A DNA stretch of 64,000 nt from Pseudovirgaria hyperparasitica (lineage: Eukaryota; Ascomycota; Dothideomycetes; Acrospermales; Acrospermaceae): positions 2,629,494-2,693,493 of the forward strand of contig NW_022985549.1 of NCBI RefSeq assembly GCF_010093815.1. The letters are read 5' to 3'. Below, one piece after another: positions 49,136 through 62,095 of the stretch (positions are counted from its first letter, which is position 1; every line of letters starts with the position of its first letter). The notes under the pieces were generated by a model. That model was not told the origin of the DNA. It saw only the letters and a program-made list of their open reading frames with translations, and did not search any database. Both the position numbers and the translations under genes were made by a program.

Positions 49136-50250
49136 TTTTTTAGATTATTAGGTATATTATCTAATTCTTATAGATATAGATTTATATAGATTTACTATAA
49201 TTCGCTATAATTTTATATAGTTTACTAATTTTCGTGGTATATATAGCTAATAATAATAATAATCTACTAAAATCCGTATAAATTAATAATAATTATAATA
49301 TAGTTTCTTAAAATCTTAACGCTTAGAAGTAATTAGCGCGGAAATAGACGCCTTTAAATAATCCTTATCTTATATACGTTACTAATATATCGAAAGCCGT
49401 TAATCTACCCTAATCTAGGCCGGGCTCTAATAATCTAGCTATATATTACTATAGCTACTACTTCCTAGTATATAGCGCTTATAGTAGTACTAATTCTATA
49501 ACTTACGGTACTTATATAACTAAGAAGCGTTATTATTTATAGGTATTTTAAATAAGTTTAAAGAACTTTATACTAATTTACTTATATCTATATAGATTAC
49601 TACTAGGCCTCTAGTAACCCCTACTAATAAGAAGTATAGTACTACTAATTATAACGCCTTAGAAAAGGCTTTCTATAATTTATATATCTATGGTAAGGAG
49701 TATATCTAGAAGTATAATTCTAATATAATCCGCGTAGATTTATTAGAATCTACTATAGCTATTATTACCGTAATTACTAGATAATATCGTTTTTCTTAAA
49801 TCGTTATAGATTCTTACTAATATATATTAATCTCTATAATACTACTAAGATATCTACTACTTTAGACTTCTTTCTATATACTAGTAATATTAAAATTCCT
49901 AGAAAAGACTCTAGTAAAAAGACTAAGATTCTAAACTTATATATACTAAAGAGCCGTAAAGTTAAGGAGAATAGCTCTAATATAGAAGTTTCTATACTAA
50001 AGATATATAGTTCTATACCGATCGTTAAGTCTTTTTACTAATTTATATAATTTCTAGCGTGCCTATACCGGTCTATCTCTCTCCGTCCTAGTCCCCGCCG
50101 CTCTATAGGTTTCTTTAGAGGAATTTATAGCTATAAAGCGCGTTATATAGAATTTATAGCGTCGGAATAAAAGGCTAGAGACTTTTATTATAAAGCTCTA
50201 TACTATACTAACTAGGAATTAGTAGAAGGACTTAGATATAATTATAGTAT
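49136..50250. other. AT-rich RIP-mutated tract right of element 2
   Basis: No identifiable gene. By target duplication this continues the sequence at 37692, so element 2 sits inside an older repeat. It probably holds the 3' part of element 3, whose chromodomain begins at about 50780. Confidence 0.45.
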
Positions 50251-52217
50251 TAATTAGTTCTTCTACTTCTACTTTAACTTAATTAGTTTAGATCTATACT
50301 AATTAGTATTAATATATTTCTTTTATCTAGCGTTTTTAATTTTTAATTTTAACTTTAAAGTAATCTTACTTCTTCTAGATAGATTAGTATAGATTTATAT
50401 AGATCTATATAGATCTTTATATCTTCTTTTAGTTTTCTTAATTTTATCTTTCTTTAATAATAACTTCTTTAATCTTCTTAGTAATCTATACTAATCTATA
50501 CTAATCGGTACTAACTTTTAATATCTATTTCTCTTAGTAAATTATTTTTCTAAATCTCTTTTTTAGTTAAATTCTTTAAAGTTCTAAGTTTAAACTTTCT
50601 AAGGAAGTTCCTTAATTCCTTAGAATATTTTTAAGATCTATATCTTATTTACTTTCTTTCTTTTAGGCGGCTATTCTTAGCGCTAAACTATACTAAAAAA
50701 CGTTAAATTACCGTACTTTAGTATAATTCTTTATAATTCTACGGCTTCCTTTACTAATCGCTACTTATATACTAATATTTACTATAGATTCCTAAGTATC
50801 TTTATTAGGATTATATCCTTTCTAATCAATTTTATATAGCTATATACTATCTTTAGCGTATTATTAGCTAAGTATCTACTTAACTTTATAGATATCTATA
50901 TCTTCTTATATAACTACTTTATATAGCGTCTATTTAGAATAATCCGTTAATAATAAGGTATAAAATAGCTCGAGAAGTATAATATAGAATATATTATATA
51001 TCTTTAATATAGGAGAGAGTTTTAACTTATACGCCTAGTTATTAATTACACGAGTAATCTTATATAGATCTATTATTATATAGTTAAGCTTCTTCTTCGG
51101 CCTAATACTACGAATATTCTTACTATTTAGTAAAACTTTATCTCTAATATTAAAGATTATGGGTTTTCTACCCTTATTATAGTGCGATTTACTATAATCT
51201 ATAGTATCTTATAGTAACTTTATAACGCTTCTTTATATTTAGAATAGTTCTATAGTAATTTCTATTACTTTAATATTAGGTTATTCTACTTTAAACTATA
51301 TTTCTAAAAACTATATATTATAGTTCTAACTAAAGTTTACTTTAAACGGACTTACGTAGGTTAATATATATTAGCTATTATTATATATGAATTCCGTAAT
51401 ATAGACTAACCTTACCTAGTTATTCTACTTATAGTTATAATATACGCGTAAATACGCCTTAACTATCTAATTCTACCGCTCTATCTATCTATCTATTTAT
51501 AGATAGAATATAGTACTAAGTTTCCGCTTAATTCCTAGTATATAGTAGAAATCCTTCTAAAATTTAGATATTATCTACGGACCTCTATCTAGAACTATAC
51601 TATTTAGTATACTATAGAGTTAAACTATATTATAAAGTAGTATATCTATAAGATCTAGTACTTAGATTATCTTCCTTATAGAGATATAGTATAATATCTT
51701 TATAAATCTATCTAGAACTACGAGTAAACTATTATAAATATACCTAAGATACTTACTTAGAGGTAGATCTATAATAAAATCTATTAATAATTCCTTCTAT
51801 GCCTCCTTTAGTATAGGTAATAGCCTTAATTTACTATATAGTAAGTGCCTATATACTTTTATATACTAGTAAACGTTATATGTTTTTATATAGTTCTTTA
51901 TATATTTATAAAGACCTAGCTAGTTATACGTTCTTTAGATTAAATCGACTATCCTTATAATACTAAAGTATTCTACTAACACGTAATTATACTATTCCCT
52001 TAAAATATTTATTTATAAGCCGCCTTCTAGCACGTAGAGTCGGCCTTAGAAGTAGATTATATCTAATTATTATTTCTACCTTAATAACTATAGCGGATCT
52101 ATAGCGCTTCCTTTTATATTTATAACTTTCTTTACTAATATATTAGAATTCTAGGTAGATTTAATTAAGTCTTTAAGGGTTTTCTTAGTTTCTTAGACGT
52201 TTATTTAGATTACTTAA

Positions 52218-52792
52218 TGTTAGGCACGTACCTACTAGTTGATTATACATGTGTATAGTAGTTATATATAAGTAGTATGCTCCACCCTTAAAGTAGTAGT
52301 TTAAGATTTAGTCCTTTTAGTATAGTTAGTTAGTGCGTAGAGCCCGTCTCCTTATATAATCTTAAAGCTACTACGGGGTCACGGGTTTAACTCTCGGTCT
52401 AGTTAACTATTATTAAATTTCGTACGATTCCGTTTAGCTTACCACGTTATATATACTTTATATACGTGACGGATAATATAGTAGTAACGTTACTATAGTA
52501 AGTTAGCGTGTCTAGTGCTAGAGGCGGTATTACGAATATTAATTATATGCACATGGTTTATACTAGGCCTAGTATAGCTAGTTTAGTTCATCTTTTATAA
52601 GGTAGATACCCACGACGCGTAAGGGCACGCGCCTTTAAAAAAGGGGAGATATTATTAGGCACGTGCCTGCTAGTTGATTATATATGTGTGTAGCAGTCGT
52701 ATATAAGTAGTGTGCTCTACCCTTGAAGTAGTAGCTTCAAGATTCGGTCCTTTTGGTGTAGTTGGTTAGTGCGTGGAGCCCGCCTCCTTACA
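52218..52792 (+). mobile_element. TRIM-like miniature LTR element, copy A
   Basis: A 575-bp unit has LTRs at 52218-52356 and 52653-52792 (139 and 140 bp, TG...CA type) and a 296-bp interior without coding capacity. A perfect CTTAA duplication flanks it (52213-52217 and 52793-52797). A polypurine tract, AAAAAAGGGGAGAT, directly precedes the 3' LTR. The size and lack of coding match terminal-repeat retrotransposons in miniature, which depend on proteins from other elements. A tRNA-like A box in the LTR and a B box in the interior suggest polymerase III transcription. Confidence 0.9.
52318..52395 (+). promoter_or_regulatory. tRNA-like A box and B box across the 5' LTR/interior junction
   Basis: The better-kept LTR copy reads TGGTGTAGTTGG at 52754-52765, close to the tRNA A-box consensus; its mutated twin is at 52318-52329. 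About 55 bp further, GGTTTAACTCT at 52384-52394 fits the B box GGTTCRANYCY apart from one C-to-T change. Spacing is that of a tRNA gene. Acceptor-stem ends do not pair convincingly, so this is a tRNA-derived promoter and not a tRNA gene. Confidence 0.55.
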
Positions 52793-52797
52793 CTTAA

Positions 52798-53040
52798 TAC
52801 CCGCTCTAATTTCTATAGAGAATTACTAAAAGTATCCTAGCTTCTAGTATTCTATTAGATAACTAGTCTTATAGTATCTATAGTATAGTATAGTCTAAAT
52901 TATACTAACTATCTACGTTATTCTATAACGATTTCTTATAATCTTTACGCTATAATAGAGAATTAGCTTTATTCTCTCTTCTAGCTTTATATAAGATTTT
53001 AAAGTTAAATATTAATATCTACTTAGTCTAATATACTTAT
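52798..53040. other. Element 3 sequence between the two TRIM-like copies
   Basis: AT-rich RIP-mutated DNA of element 3's pol region left between the two insertions, short enough that the inverted TRIM copies could fold together. Confidence 0.5.
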
Positions 53041-53044
53041 TAGC

Positions 53045-53645
53045 TGTAAGAAGGCGGGCTCTATATACTAACCAACTATACTAAAAGGACCGAATCTTAA
53101 AGCTACTACTTTAAGGGTGGAGCATACTACTTATATACGACTACTATATACATGTATAATTAACTAGTAGGCTACGTGCTCCTCACGTGCCTAATATTAT
53201 CCCCCTTTTTAAAGGCGCGTGTCCTTACGCGTCGTGGGTATACTACCTTACGAAAGATAAACTAAACTAGCCGTAACGGGCCTAGTATAAACCATGTACA
53301 CATATAACGAATATTCATAATATCGCCTCTAGTACTAGATATACTAACTTACCGTAGTAACGTTACTACTATATTATCCGTTATATATATAAAGTACACG
53401 TAACGTGGTAAGCTAAACGGAATTATACGAAATTTAATAATGGTTAACTAGACCGAGAGTTAAACCCGTAACCCCGTAGTAGCTTTAAGATTATATAAGG
53501 AGGCGGGCTCTATATACTAACTAACTATACTAAAAGGACCGAATCTTAAAGCTACTGCTTTAAGGGTGGAGCACACTACTTATATATGACTACTATATAC
53601 ATGTATAATTAACTAGTAGGCCACGTGCTCCTTACGTGCCTGACA
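53045..53645 (-). mobile_element. TRIM-like miniature LTR element, copy B
   Basis: A 601-bp unit has two 152-bp LTRs at 53045-53196 and 53494-53645 and a 297-bp interior. The flanks TTAGC (53040-53044) and TTAGT (53646-53650) match except for one transition, consistent with a 5-bp duplication. Its polypurine tract lies at 53199-53215 on the minus strand. It aligns to copy A in inverted orientation; its LTRs are about 12 bp longer. The same A-box and B-box-like sequences are present. Confidence 0.88.
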
Positions 53646-56497
53646 TTAGTAATTAAGGACCTTAGTTAATATAAAGTAACGTAGATTTATATAATCTAAT
53701 AATAATTTAATCTAATATATAGAACCTTCTAAATAATATTACTATTACTTAAAACTCTTAATAATTATAAGTAGTTTCTAGTCGTGCGTATTATAACACG
53801 TCTCTATATCTACTATTTTATAGAAAAAGAAGGTAATTAGGTACTATTATACCTTATTATTTATATTTTTATATAGTTAACTAATAATTCTAGTAATTAT
53901 AAATCCTAACGTATTAGTTTTAACCTAAATATACTTCTTAGAATTAAAATACCTAAGAATTAGTATAGTTATAAAGTAATTCTTTAATAATCGAAACGTA
54001 TCTTACGCTTCCGGTATTAACTATATCTTAACCGACTTAGCTTTACGCTATATCCGCCTATCTATAGAGATTTTTCTACTATTCTTAGTAAGTTTATTAA
54101 GCGGTACTATAATTTATAAGAAGTCTATAATAAATTTATAATAATAGTTTATAAAACCTATAAACGTCCTAATTTAACATACGGTAGTAGGTTCTAGCTA
54201 TTCTATAATAGTCTTTATATGCTCTAGCTCTATTTTTAGACCGCTATATATTATAATAAAGCTAAGAAACCTAACTTCTTATTAGTAAAACTTATATTTA
54301 GATAATTTTACGTAGAGCTTATACTATCTTAGGTAATTTAGTACTAATTTCACGTATTCTTTTTAATCCTATATACTATTAGAGTAAATTAGTATATTAT
54401 TAAGATAAACTATATAGATTACGTTAAGTAATTCTATAAGTATAGTATTAATATATTCTTAAAACGCTTCTAGTATATTTATTAGTTCAAACGGTATAAT
54501 AGTATACTTAAAATAACTATATCTAGTCTAAAATATAGTTTTCTACTTATCTCCGTAATAAATTTAAAGTCGGTAATATATATCTTATAAATCTAGCTTT
54601 ATAAAGTACTTTACCTTTATTAATTAGTCTAGAGATTTACTAACTAATAGTAATAGATAACGATTCTTCTTTATTACCGTATTTAGTACTTAATAGTTAA
54701 TATATAGACGTAAACTTCTATCTTTCTTCTTTATAAAGAGAATAGATATACTAGCTAATAATATACTATAACGTATCTAGTCTCTTCTAAGGTATTCTTT
54801 AATATATTTATAAAGAACTTTAAGTTCTAGTCTTAAAAATAGATAAAGTAGGCTATAAGAGACGTCTACTCCCTCTTTAAGCTTAATCTTTAGCTTATAT
54901 AGCCCGTGATCGGGGAGAAGTAAAGTATCTTCTACTAAAAATATATCCGTATACTATAAATATACGTTAGATAGCGTGTCTTTACTCTAATTATTACTAT
55001 TATTCTCGTCTTTATTAATAATTAATAAGAATATAAGATAGATTAATAACGATTAGGTCCGTATAGTAAGGTTCTATATCTCTTTACTAATAGTTACGAT
55101 CTATTAGTATAGTTTACTATAATATTAATAGAATATTAATATCTTCTTCTAAAAATTAAGAATAGGGTTTAGGCGTTTAAGCTAAGGTATCCCTAGAATT
55201 ATATTCTATTAGCTAATATTAGCTACGATAAATTTATTAGACATCTACTATTTTATTATCTTTAAGTTATAAACTTTATAACTTATTATAGCTTTACCTA
55301 GAGTTCTAACTTTATATCTATTAACTATAATAGTTTAGCTAACTTTACTAAGATCGTATAATAATCCGCACTCCTTTATAAGAATTAATAAAATATAGTT
55401 ATCTTCTATACTAGTATCTATAAGAGCCTATATAGTTTTATTACTATTTACTATAGATAATAATACTTTTAGTAATATTAGGTCTTTACTTACTAGAAGA
55501 CGCTACGGCTCCTTCTAAGTATATATAATTTAGCTAAGAATATAGTTAGATCTTACGTACTAGCCTATTCTTTTTTTAGATTCTTATAGTTAGGTAAAAT
55601 ATATTCTATTTCTCTATACTTATAGTAATAAAGTACGCTATAATCCTACTATTTTATAATAGATATTATATTTAAGTCTATACCTTATTCTTTTCCGTAT
55701 TAAGAACTACTACTCTAATTATTTTAGTATTCTCTTAATGCGTTTTTACCCTAATTTACGCTTTTCTAGTACTAATTATAGTAAGATTACTCTTAATTAA
55801 ACGTATTTAATTAACCTCGTTTCTAACCCGTATTAGATTTATTAGTTTTATCTAGAGAGCCGCGTTCCTTAAGAATATAATAGTATTTATTAGCTTTCTC
55901 CTCTAATTTATATAGATAGTTAAAACTTAATAATACTATTTCTAGTCTTTTACGGATTAACGGAAGTAGTACTTTATAAAACTAGAATATATAAATATTT
56001 TTCTATAGTATAGGGATATTATTCTATAGGTTTTATAGATATTATAGTAGTTAAGTAGATGTCTAGTTTAGTCGTTATACCACGCTTCTTAACTTAGATA
56101 GTGCCTTTCTTTTATATTCTCCGTCTGTTCTAAGGGTATTTAGTATAAATATAGCTAAATATTCCTAGGTTATTATAGATAGTAGCTATACTTCCTTCTA
56201 TCTATCCTATTAATTATAGGATTATAAGTCTAGGTATCGTTCTTTAAACGAAATATATTATACTTTAGTAGAAAAGAGTAGAGGGTTATTAAGGAAGTAC
56301 TTTTCGTAGTCTCTCTTCTAATCTTTCTACTTCTTTTAGTTCTTCTCTATAAATATAGTTAGATCTTAAGATTTTAGTATATCTAAGAACGGAATAGAAT
56401 AAATTAGTAATAAAGTAGCTAGAATTATAGTAGATTATTATAATTCTAGTAGAGGATAAACTACTTCCGCCTAAATTAGTATAGAAAGTTATCTATC

Positions 56498-56760
56498 TAT
56501 TAGGACGGGAACCATAATGGACCTATATAGACTATTCTAATCCATGTAGCCACGTAGTGGCCAGAGCTAGGTTGAGTTAGCTAAGTTAAGCGAGGTTACT
56601 ATATAAGTAGACCGCATAAACCGATTCCTACTCATTAGGAATTAACCTCGTATAAGAGTAAGATTACTCTATAAATACATTCCTATATCTCTCTATGAAC
56701 TATTAGACTACTATCCCACGTCTTTACTCTTTATATTTTAATTCCTCTCTATATAGTACG
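56498..56760 (+). repeat. Probable 5' LTR of element 4
   Basis: It sits directly upstream of Gag-like sequence and has LTR-like composition: GC-richer than its surroundings, a TATA-like box near 56600 and a run of CTCT-rich sequence towards its end. No full second copy is present in the window, so this is a positional call. Confidence 0.45.
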
Positions 56761-56789
56761 ACGGTAGCTTATAGAGATAGCTCCTACTA

Positions 56790-58170
56790 CGCGCTATAAT
56801 ACCCGTGGCACTACCTTATACGAGAGACTCTCTCTAAATCTAAACGAAGAGAATAGTCTCCCTATAACCACCTCTACTAATAAGTATACCCTATAGGCTA
56901 TTATACTAATAACTAGTACGGTATTCTATATAACTATAGAAGATTACCTAGATAATAAGGAAGGAGTCTATTATACTCCATCGCGGTCTAGTTTATACTA
57001 TACTAGATCTATCCTTACTATAAGACTAGACCCTATTAACGTTAACGAATTAATTCGTTAGAACTAACTAACGTTAACCACGCCTTATAATAATATATAT
57101 ACTAAGCTACACGCGGAGAGGTAGCGTTAGGCTTAGCTCGAGTAGTAACTTTATAAACTCGACAAAGCGCGAGGATAAACTACTAGACTCGAAGCCGTAC
57201 TACGCGCTTTAGTACTAGTAGTAACTAACCTATACTAATATAGACTAACTTAAGCCGAAATAGTCTAACTAAGTCTATTACTATCCTAGTTACCTCGGCC
57301 TAAGAAACCACCTTACTTTGACGGTAAAACCAGGAGGAGCTTTCACGAATAGGCTTACTAGTATAGCCGATTCTTCCACCTATTCACGAACGATAGTAAT
57401 AAGATTAGGTTCGCATAGAACTACCTAGACCTAACGCTATCTAAATATTAGATAGTATATCGAATTAAACACCCTAAGGATATATATAACTAGGATACGT
57501 TTACTAAATTCCTTCTTTAATACTTCGGTAATAGAGCCGAGCGACGCGAATAGACTTAGAGCCATATCTTTAAGACTTAATAGCGAGAGAGATAATCCCT
57601 ATTATAACTCCTTAAATACCTCCGACCTCTTTAGAGAGAAGCTAAGGAAGATTATATAGTTCGATAATACGATAACTTTAAAAGGTCCCTTAACCCGAGC
57701 GTAAAGGAACGCATTAACCTTATAACGTCTATCTCTACTAACCTTTAGGTACTCGCGAATCTCGTAGAACGACATTAGCGTATAATAAATAACTAACGTC
57801 GTATAGACGCACGACTATCCCTATTAATCTAATCTAATATAAAATCGTCTAAAGAGGACCGGTTTAGTAATAGATCACGCGGAATACCTTATAGGCGCTA
57901 CTACTCTATAAACTTAAGAAGACGAGGCCTATACCGTAGATCTTTCTACTAGTCGATATATCGAGACGCGAGAAACGACTCGTATAAATAACCTAAAGTT
58001 ACCTACTACACCTATGGTAGGATAGACTATATAGTACCCGAGTGCCGCTTAGGGAAACTACCGAATACTAATATAGATACTAAGTTAGTTATATACTATA
58101 AGTGCTAGTAGCTAGAACATATCGCGCCTAACTACCCGGTATATAATATAAAAAACTAACTACCTACGAG
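56790..58170 (+). pseudogene. Gag region of element 4 (fossil)
   Basis: The frame has a capsid-like body at about 57100-57900 and ends in a zinc-knuckle-like segment (YYKC, then LEHIAPNYP) near 58090-58140, the RNA-packaging module of retroelement nucleocapsids. It precedes the protease region, as expected. It is broken many times. Confidence 0.7.
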
Positions 58171-58249
58171 GAACCCTCGCGACTTATAGACGTAACTAAA
58201 ATAGAGGGATAACCAGCTAATTAGTATATTAAACTATAGGCTAGGCCTA

Positions 58250-61200
58250 TTAAGGTCCCTCGTGGATAATATTAGACCGTAATACTTAATAGCGGTTTAG
58301 CCACTAACGTTATATTAACTTAATAAGCACGAGAACTTAACGTCGATATTTAAGTACTAATAGATGCTACCTTCCATAGTATTAATGGTCCTATTAAATT
58401 ATAGGGTACCTATACTATTAAATACGATATCTAGGATAGCGGGGGGAAGTGGAAACCCTACTACTTAACCTTTATCGTGGTAGATAGTCCCTTTAATATG
58501 ATCCTCGGTATACCGTAGCTCGAAAAATATAACCCGAAACTAGACTTTATCTAGAAAACAGCTAGCTGGCGCATGTACCTACTATAATAGAATCTAGTAT
58601 AGCTAGTCGACGACGAATAATTCTAGAAGAACTACAAAAAGGCAATCTCCGCTATCTACGTCCTCTTACTTACTTAAAATAGAGAGCTTAGTATTAAAGT
58701 AGACGAAAACCTACTATATTAGTATAAAATATACTAATATATCGCGTTAGCGATTAACTCGTCCGAATTACCTTAATACTAATCTAACGACCTTACTATT
58801 AACCTCGAAGACGGTTAATAACCCCCATACGGACCCATCTACCCTCTATTAGAACCCGAGCTATAGGTCCTCCGAGAATACATTAAAAAGAACCTTACGC
58901 GAGGATGGATTAGGCCTAGTATATCCCTAGCTAGAGCTCTAATCCTCTTTATAAAGAAGAAGGATAGGAGTCTCTATCTATATATCGACTACCGTAGCCT
59001 AAATAATATCATACGAAAGAATTATTACCTACTACCTCTTATCTCTAAGTCTATTAATAGACTAGGGCGCGCGAAGATCTTTACTAAGCTTAATCTACGC
59101 GACGCCTACTACCGTCTACGTATTAAGAAGGGCGATAAGTAGAAAACGGCGTTTAGGACCCGTTATAGATACTTTAAGTATATAGTAGTCCCTTTTAGAC
59201 TAACTAACGCGCTAGGAACCTTCTAAGCGTACATTAATAACGCGCTAGTAGGCCTACTTAACACGACGTACATTATATACCTTAATAACATCCTTATCTT
59301 CTCTAATAACGAAGAAGAACACATCTAGTACGTACGCGTAGTCCTAGATAGGCTAGAAAAATATAAGCTATATATTAAGCTATCTAAATATAAGTTCCAC
59401 TAGGACCACGTTAACTTCCTTAGCTTCGTTATTACTAATTAAGGTATAACCATAGAAAGGGATAGGGTCGCTACTATCGTGGACTAGCCTAAACTAAAAT
59501 CGGTTCGAGATATACGTGTCTTCATTAGATTCGCTAATTACTACTAAAAATTCGTTAAGTATTTCTCCCGGCTAGTAGTACCGCTTAACGCGCGTACTAC
59601 TACTATAGATTCGTCTATTACGGTCCGCGGTAGATAGAAATAGCGTAATATTAAATTATAGCCTATAGAATTATCGGAAGGCGAAAGGGCCTCCTTCGAG
59701 AAAATCAAAGAGGCATTTATAACTACCCTATTACTAGTGTACTTTAACCTAACTAAACCTATCCACGTCGAAACCGACGCGTTAGGATTTATAATCTTAG
59801 ATATTCTCTCCTAGCCTAGACTAACTAAGTCTAAAAAGGTCTAATAGCATCTAGTTACGTTCTTCTTACGTAAAATAGTTAATATTAAGACTAGATATAC
59901 TATCTATAACTAAGAGCTACTAGTAATAGTAGAGTCGTTTAAATAGTAGCGATATTATCTTAAAGGTACTATATATAACGTCGAGTTACTAACTAATTAC
60001 TATAACTTAAAGGGGTTTATAAGTATAACAGTTTTAAACTATTAATAGGTCTAATAGGCTAAGTAGCTTACGAACTTTCACTTTATAATCTACTATTAAC
60101 CTAGAAGTATAAACCTAGCTAATAGAATATTAAGAAGACCTAACTATAAAGAAGGCGCCTAGGATTATAGTGGCTATAGGGTCCTAGAGTAGCTATAGGC
60201 CTAACTCTTAAGGACGAGGTTAGATTTTAAGTTATTAGGTAATTAGCGAGATGCTAACGTCGATACCGGTAATTAAATCTCTAAGACCGAAGCCGGTAAC
60301 TAAAGACACGGTACTAAAGTCCCTAGTAGGCCGTTTATTAGCGCTATCGGGAAGGGCGATAATACCCGGCGTGAATATCTAATTAATCTTACCTAGTTAA
60401 TTATGGATCTATAGAAGACAGACCCGATAGTTTTAAAGTTACGTAAAATATAGTAAGATAGGTTATTACGGACTAAAGTAGACTATAAGTAGACCTTTGT
60501 GGACGGCTTACTTTACTATAATAGAAAGTACTATATACCGACGGGCAACGCGCGATTTAATATAGTTAGCCGATACTATAACGCTAACCTAGTAGAATAC
60601 TTTAGGTATATATATACCCTAAGCTTAATTCGTTAGTACTATTTTTAGGAAGATATACCTAAGTATATTAAAGAATAGATAGCTACTTATCCGATTTATT
60701 AAAGAACGAAGGCCCCTAGGCATAAGCTATATAGGAATTTATAGCCTCTTTTAGCCCCCCTCTTTATATAGGAAGACGTTACTATAGACTTTATAGTTAA
60801 CTTATCTCTAAGCGAGATGCTTAGGATGAGTTATAATTCTATTCTTATTATTATAGATAGACTTATAAAGATATCTAGGTATATCCCGGTATAGAAGACG
60901 ATTACATCCAAAGAACTAGCGTAGGTATTCTAGAACGAGATTATTAAGGTCTATAGTATACTAAAAAGGATCGTTACGGACCGAGGAAGTACCTTCACGT
61001 CTAAATTCTAGACGTTATTCTACGAAATAGTAAGCATGAATAGAAATATATCTATAGTATTTCATCCTTAGACGGATGGCTAGATAGAGCGATAGAACTA
61101 GACGCTCGAGGCCTATCTACGTATATTCTATAATTTTAAGTAGGATGACTAGGCCTCCCTACTAAGTATAGTAGAGTTCGTATATAATAATAGTCGTTAT

Positions 61201-61800
61201 AGTATAATAGGTATTATACCTTTCTAGGCGAACCTCGGACGTAGTCTAAGGATAGGTTTTTAGCCTTAGACGGTCTAATTTAATTAAATAATAGACGTGA
61301 ACGTCCACGCTTAGGAATTAGCGATTAAAATCTTCGAAACCGTATATAACTATCGCGCTATAATCTAATAAGTAAATGACTCATATACGAAGTACTATAA
61401 TAGATTAGCTAAGGATTAGACGTACGAGGAGGGCGACGAGGTCCTTCTTAACATCTATAATATATAAATGTCGCGAGTAAATAAGAAGCTCGATTATAAA
61501 ATAGCTGGTCCCTTCTAAATCAAACGTCGTATCGGTATAAGAGCCTACGAGCTCGACTTAGGAAGTAATATAAGAATCTATAATGTGTTCCACGTCTTAC
61601 TACTCGAAAGATTTCGACCTAACGTGTATAGCCGTACGAACGTATAGTTACACTCTATTATACTCTAAGATGGACTAGACGTGTTCGAAGTGGACCATAT
61701 TATCGAATATAGGATTAATAAAGACGGTATTTAGAAATATAGAATCCGTTAGAAGGACTACACTAAGGATAAGGACACCTAGGAACCAGCGGTATATATC
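58250..61800 (+). pseudogene. Pol region of element 4: protease, RT, RNase H, integrase, chromodomain (fossil)
   Basis: The protease region (58270-58620) includes FNMILGIP near 58495. RT covers about 58850-59480, with KLNLRDAYYRLRIKKGDK near 59090, VVPFRLTNA near 59190 and the YxDD-type box YLNNILIFS near 59280. RNase H covers about 59700-60110. Integrase covers about 60400-61350 with the HH/CC and catalytic core layout. A chromodomain (EVDHIIEYRINKDG) lies at 61688-61800. The order marks a chromovirus. RT resembles that of element 3, so the two may be related families. It is broken many times. Confidence 0.85.
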
Positions 61801-62095
61801 TTAAGTTCTATAATAGCTATATATAAGTAAAAGATATAGAATAGCGTATTATTAATGTAAGTATAGCGATATCGCGGTCGTTATAAAAAGAAGAAGGATG
61901 CCGTAGAGAACGAAGTGCTAAACTAGGAAATCTAGACGCGCACTAGGAAAACTCTATATAGCAGCCCTATAATTCAAGCGTTACACGGTTACTAGACGCG
62001 AAGAAAGCGTAAATAACTATTTTAGAAACGCGACGCGATATACCATAATAGAATAATATAGAGGAGTCTAGAATGGACTAATATAGACCATTATA

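Larger units (their letters stand above)
50250..56470 (-). mobile_element. Ty3/Gypsy chromovirus (element 3), decayed and interrupted
   Basis: On the minus strand, Gag-like sequence lies at about 56300-55560, with a zinc-knuckle-like segment near 55600. RT has a YLNNILIYS box (YxDD type) at 54379-54414. RNase H and integrase regions follow, and a chromodomain lies at about 50910-50780 with a Lys-rich tail. Two TRIM-like elements split it at 52218-53645. I found no flanking LTR pair; the LTR at 37143-37370 has the right orientation and a purine-rich tract to be its 3' LTR across element 2, but this is inference. It is among the most heavily RIP-mutated parts and is broken throughout. Confidence 0.75.
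56498..62095 (+). mobile_element. Ty3/Gypsy chromovirus (element 4), decayed
   Basis: The plus strand carries Gag, protease, RT, RNase H, integrase and chromodomain in order. The 5' LTR probably starts near 56498 (TATTAGGACGGG) and runs to about 56750, with a TATA-like TACTATATAAG near 56600. A 3' LTR is not clear; only a short stretch near 62070-62095 (AATGGACTAATATAGACC) resembles the start of the 5' LTR, so the 3' LTR may be truncated there. Target duplications cannot be given. The element is broken many times by RIP-type stops. Confidence 0.8.

Noticed and set aside
52748-52792. A functional tRNA gene
   Set aside because: A-box and B-box-like segments exist, but the acceptor stem does not pair and the halves are split by an LTR boundary, so I call a tRNA-like promoter only.
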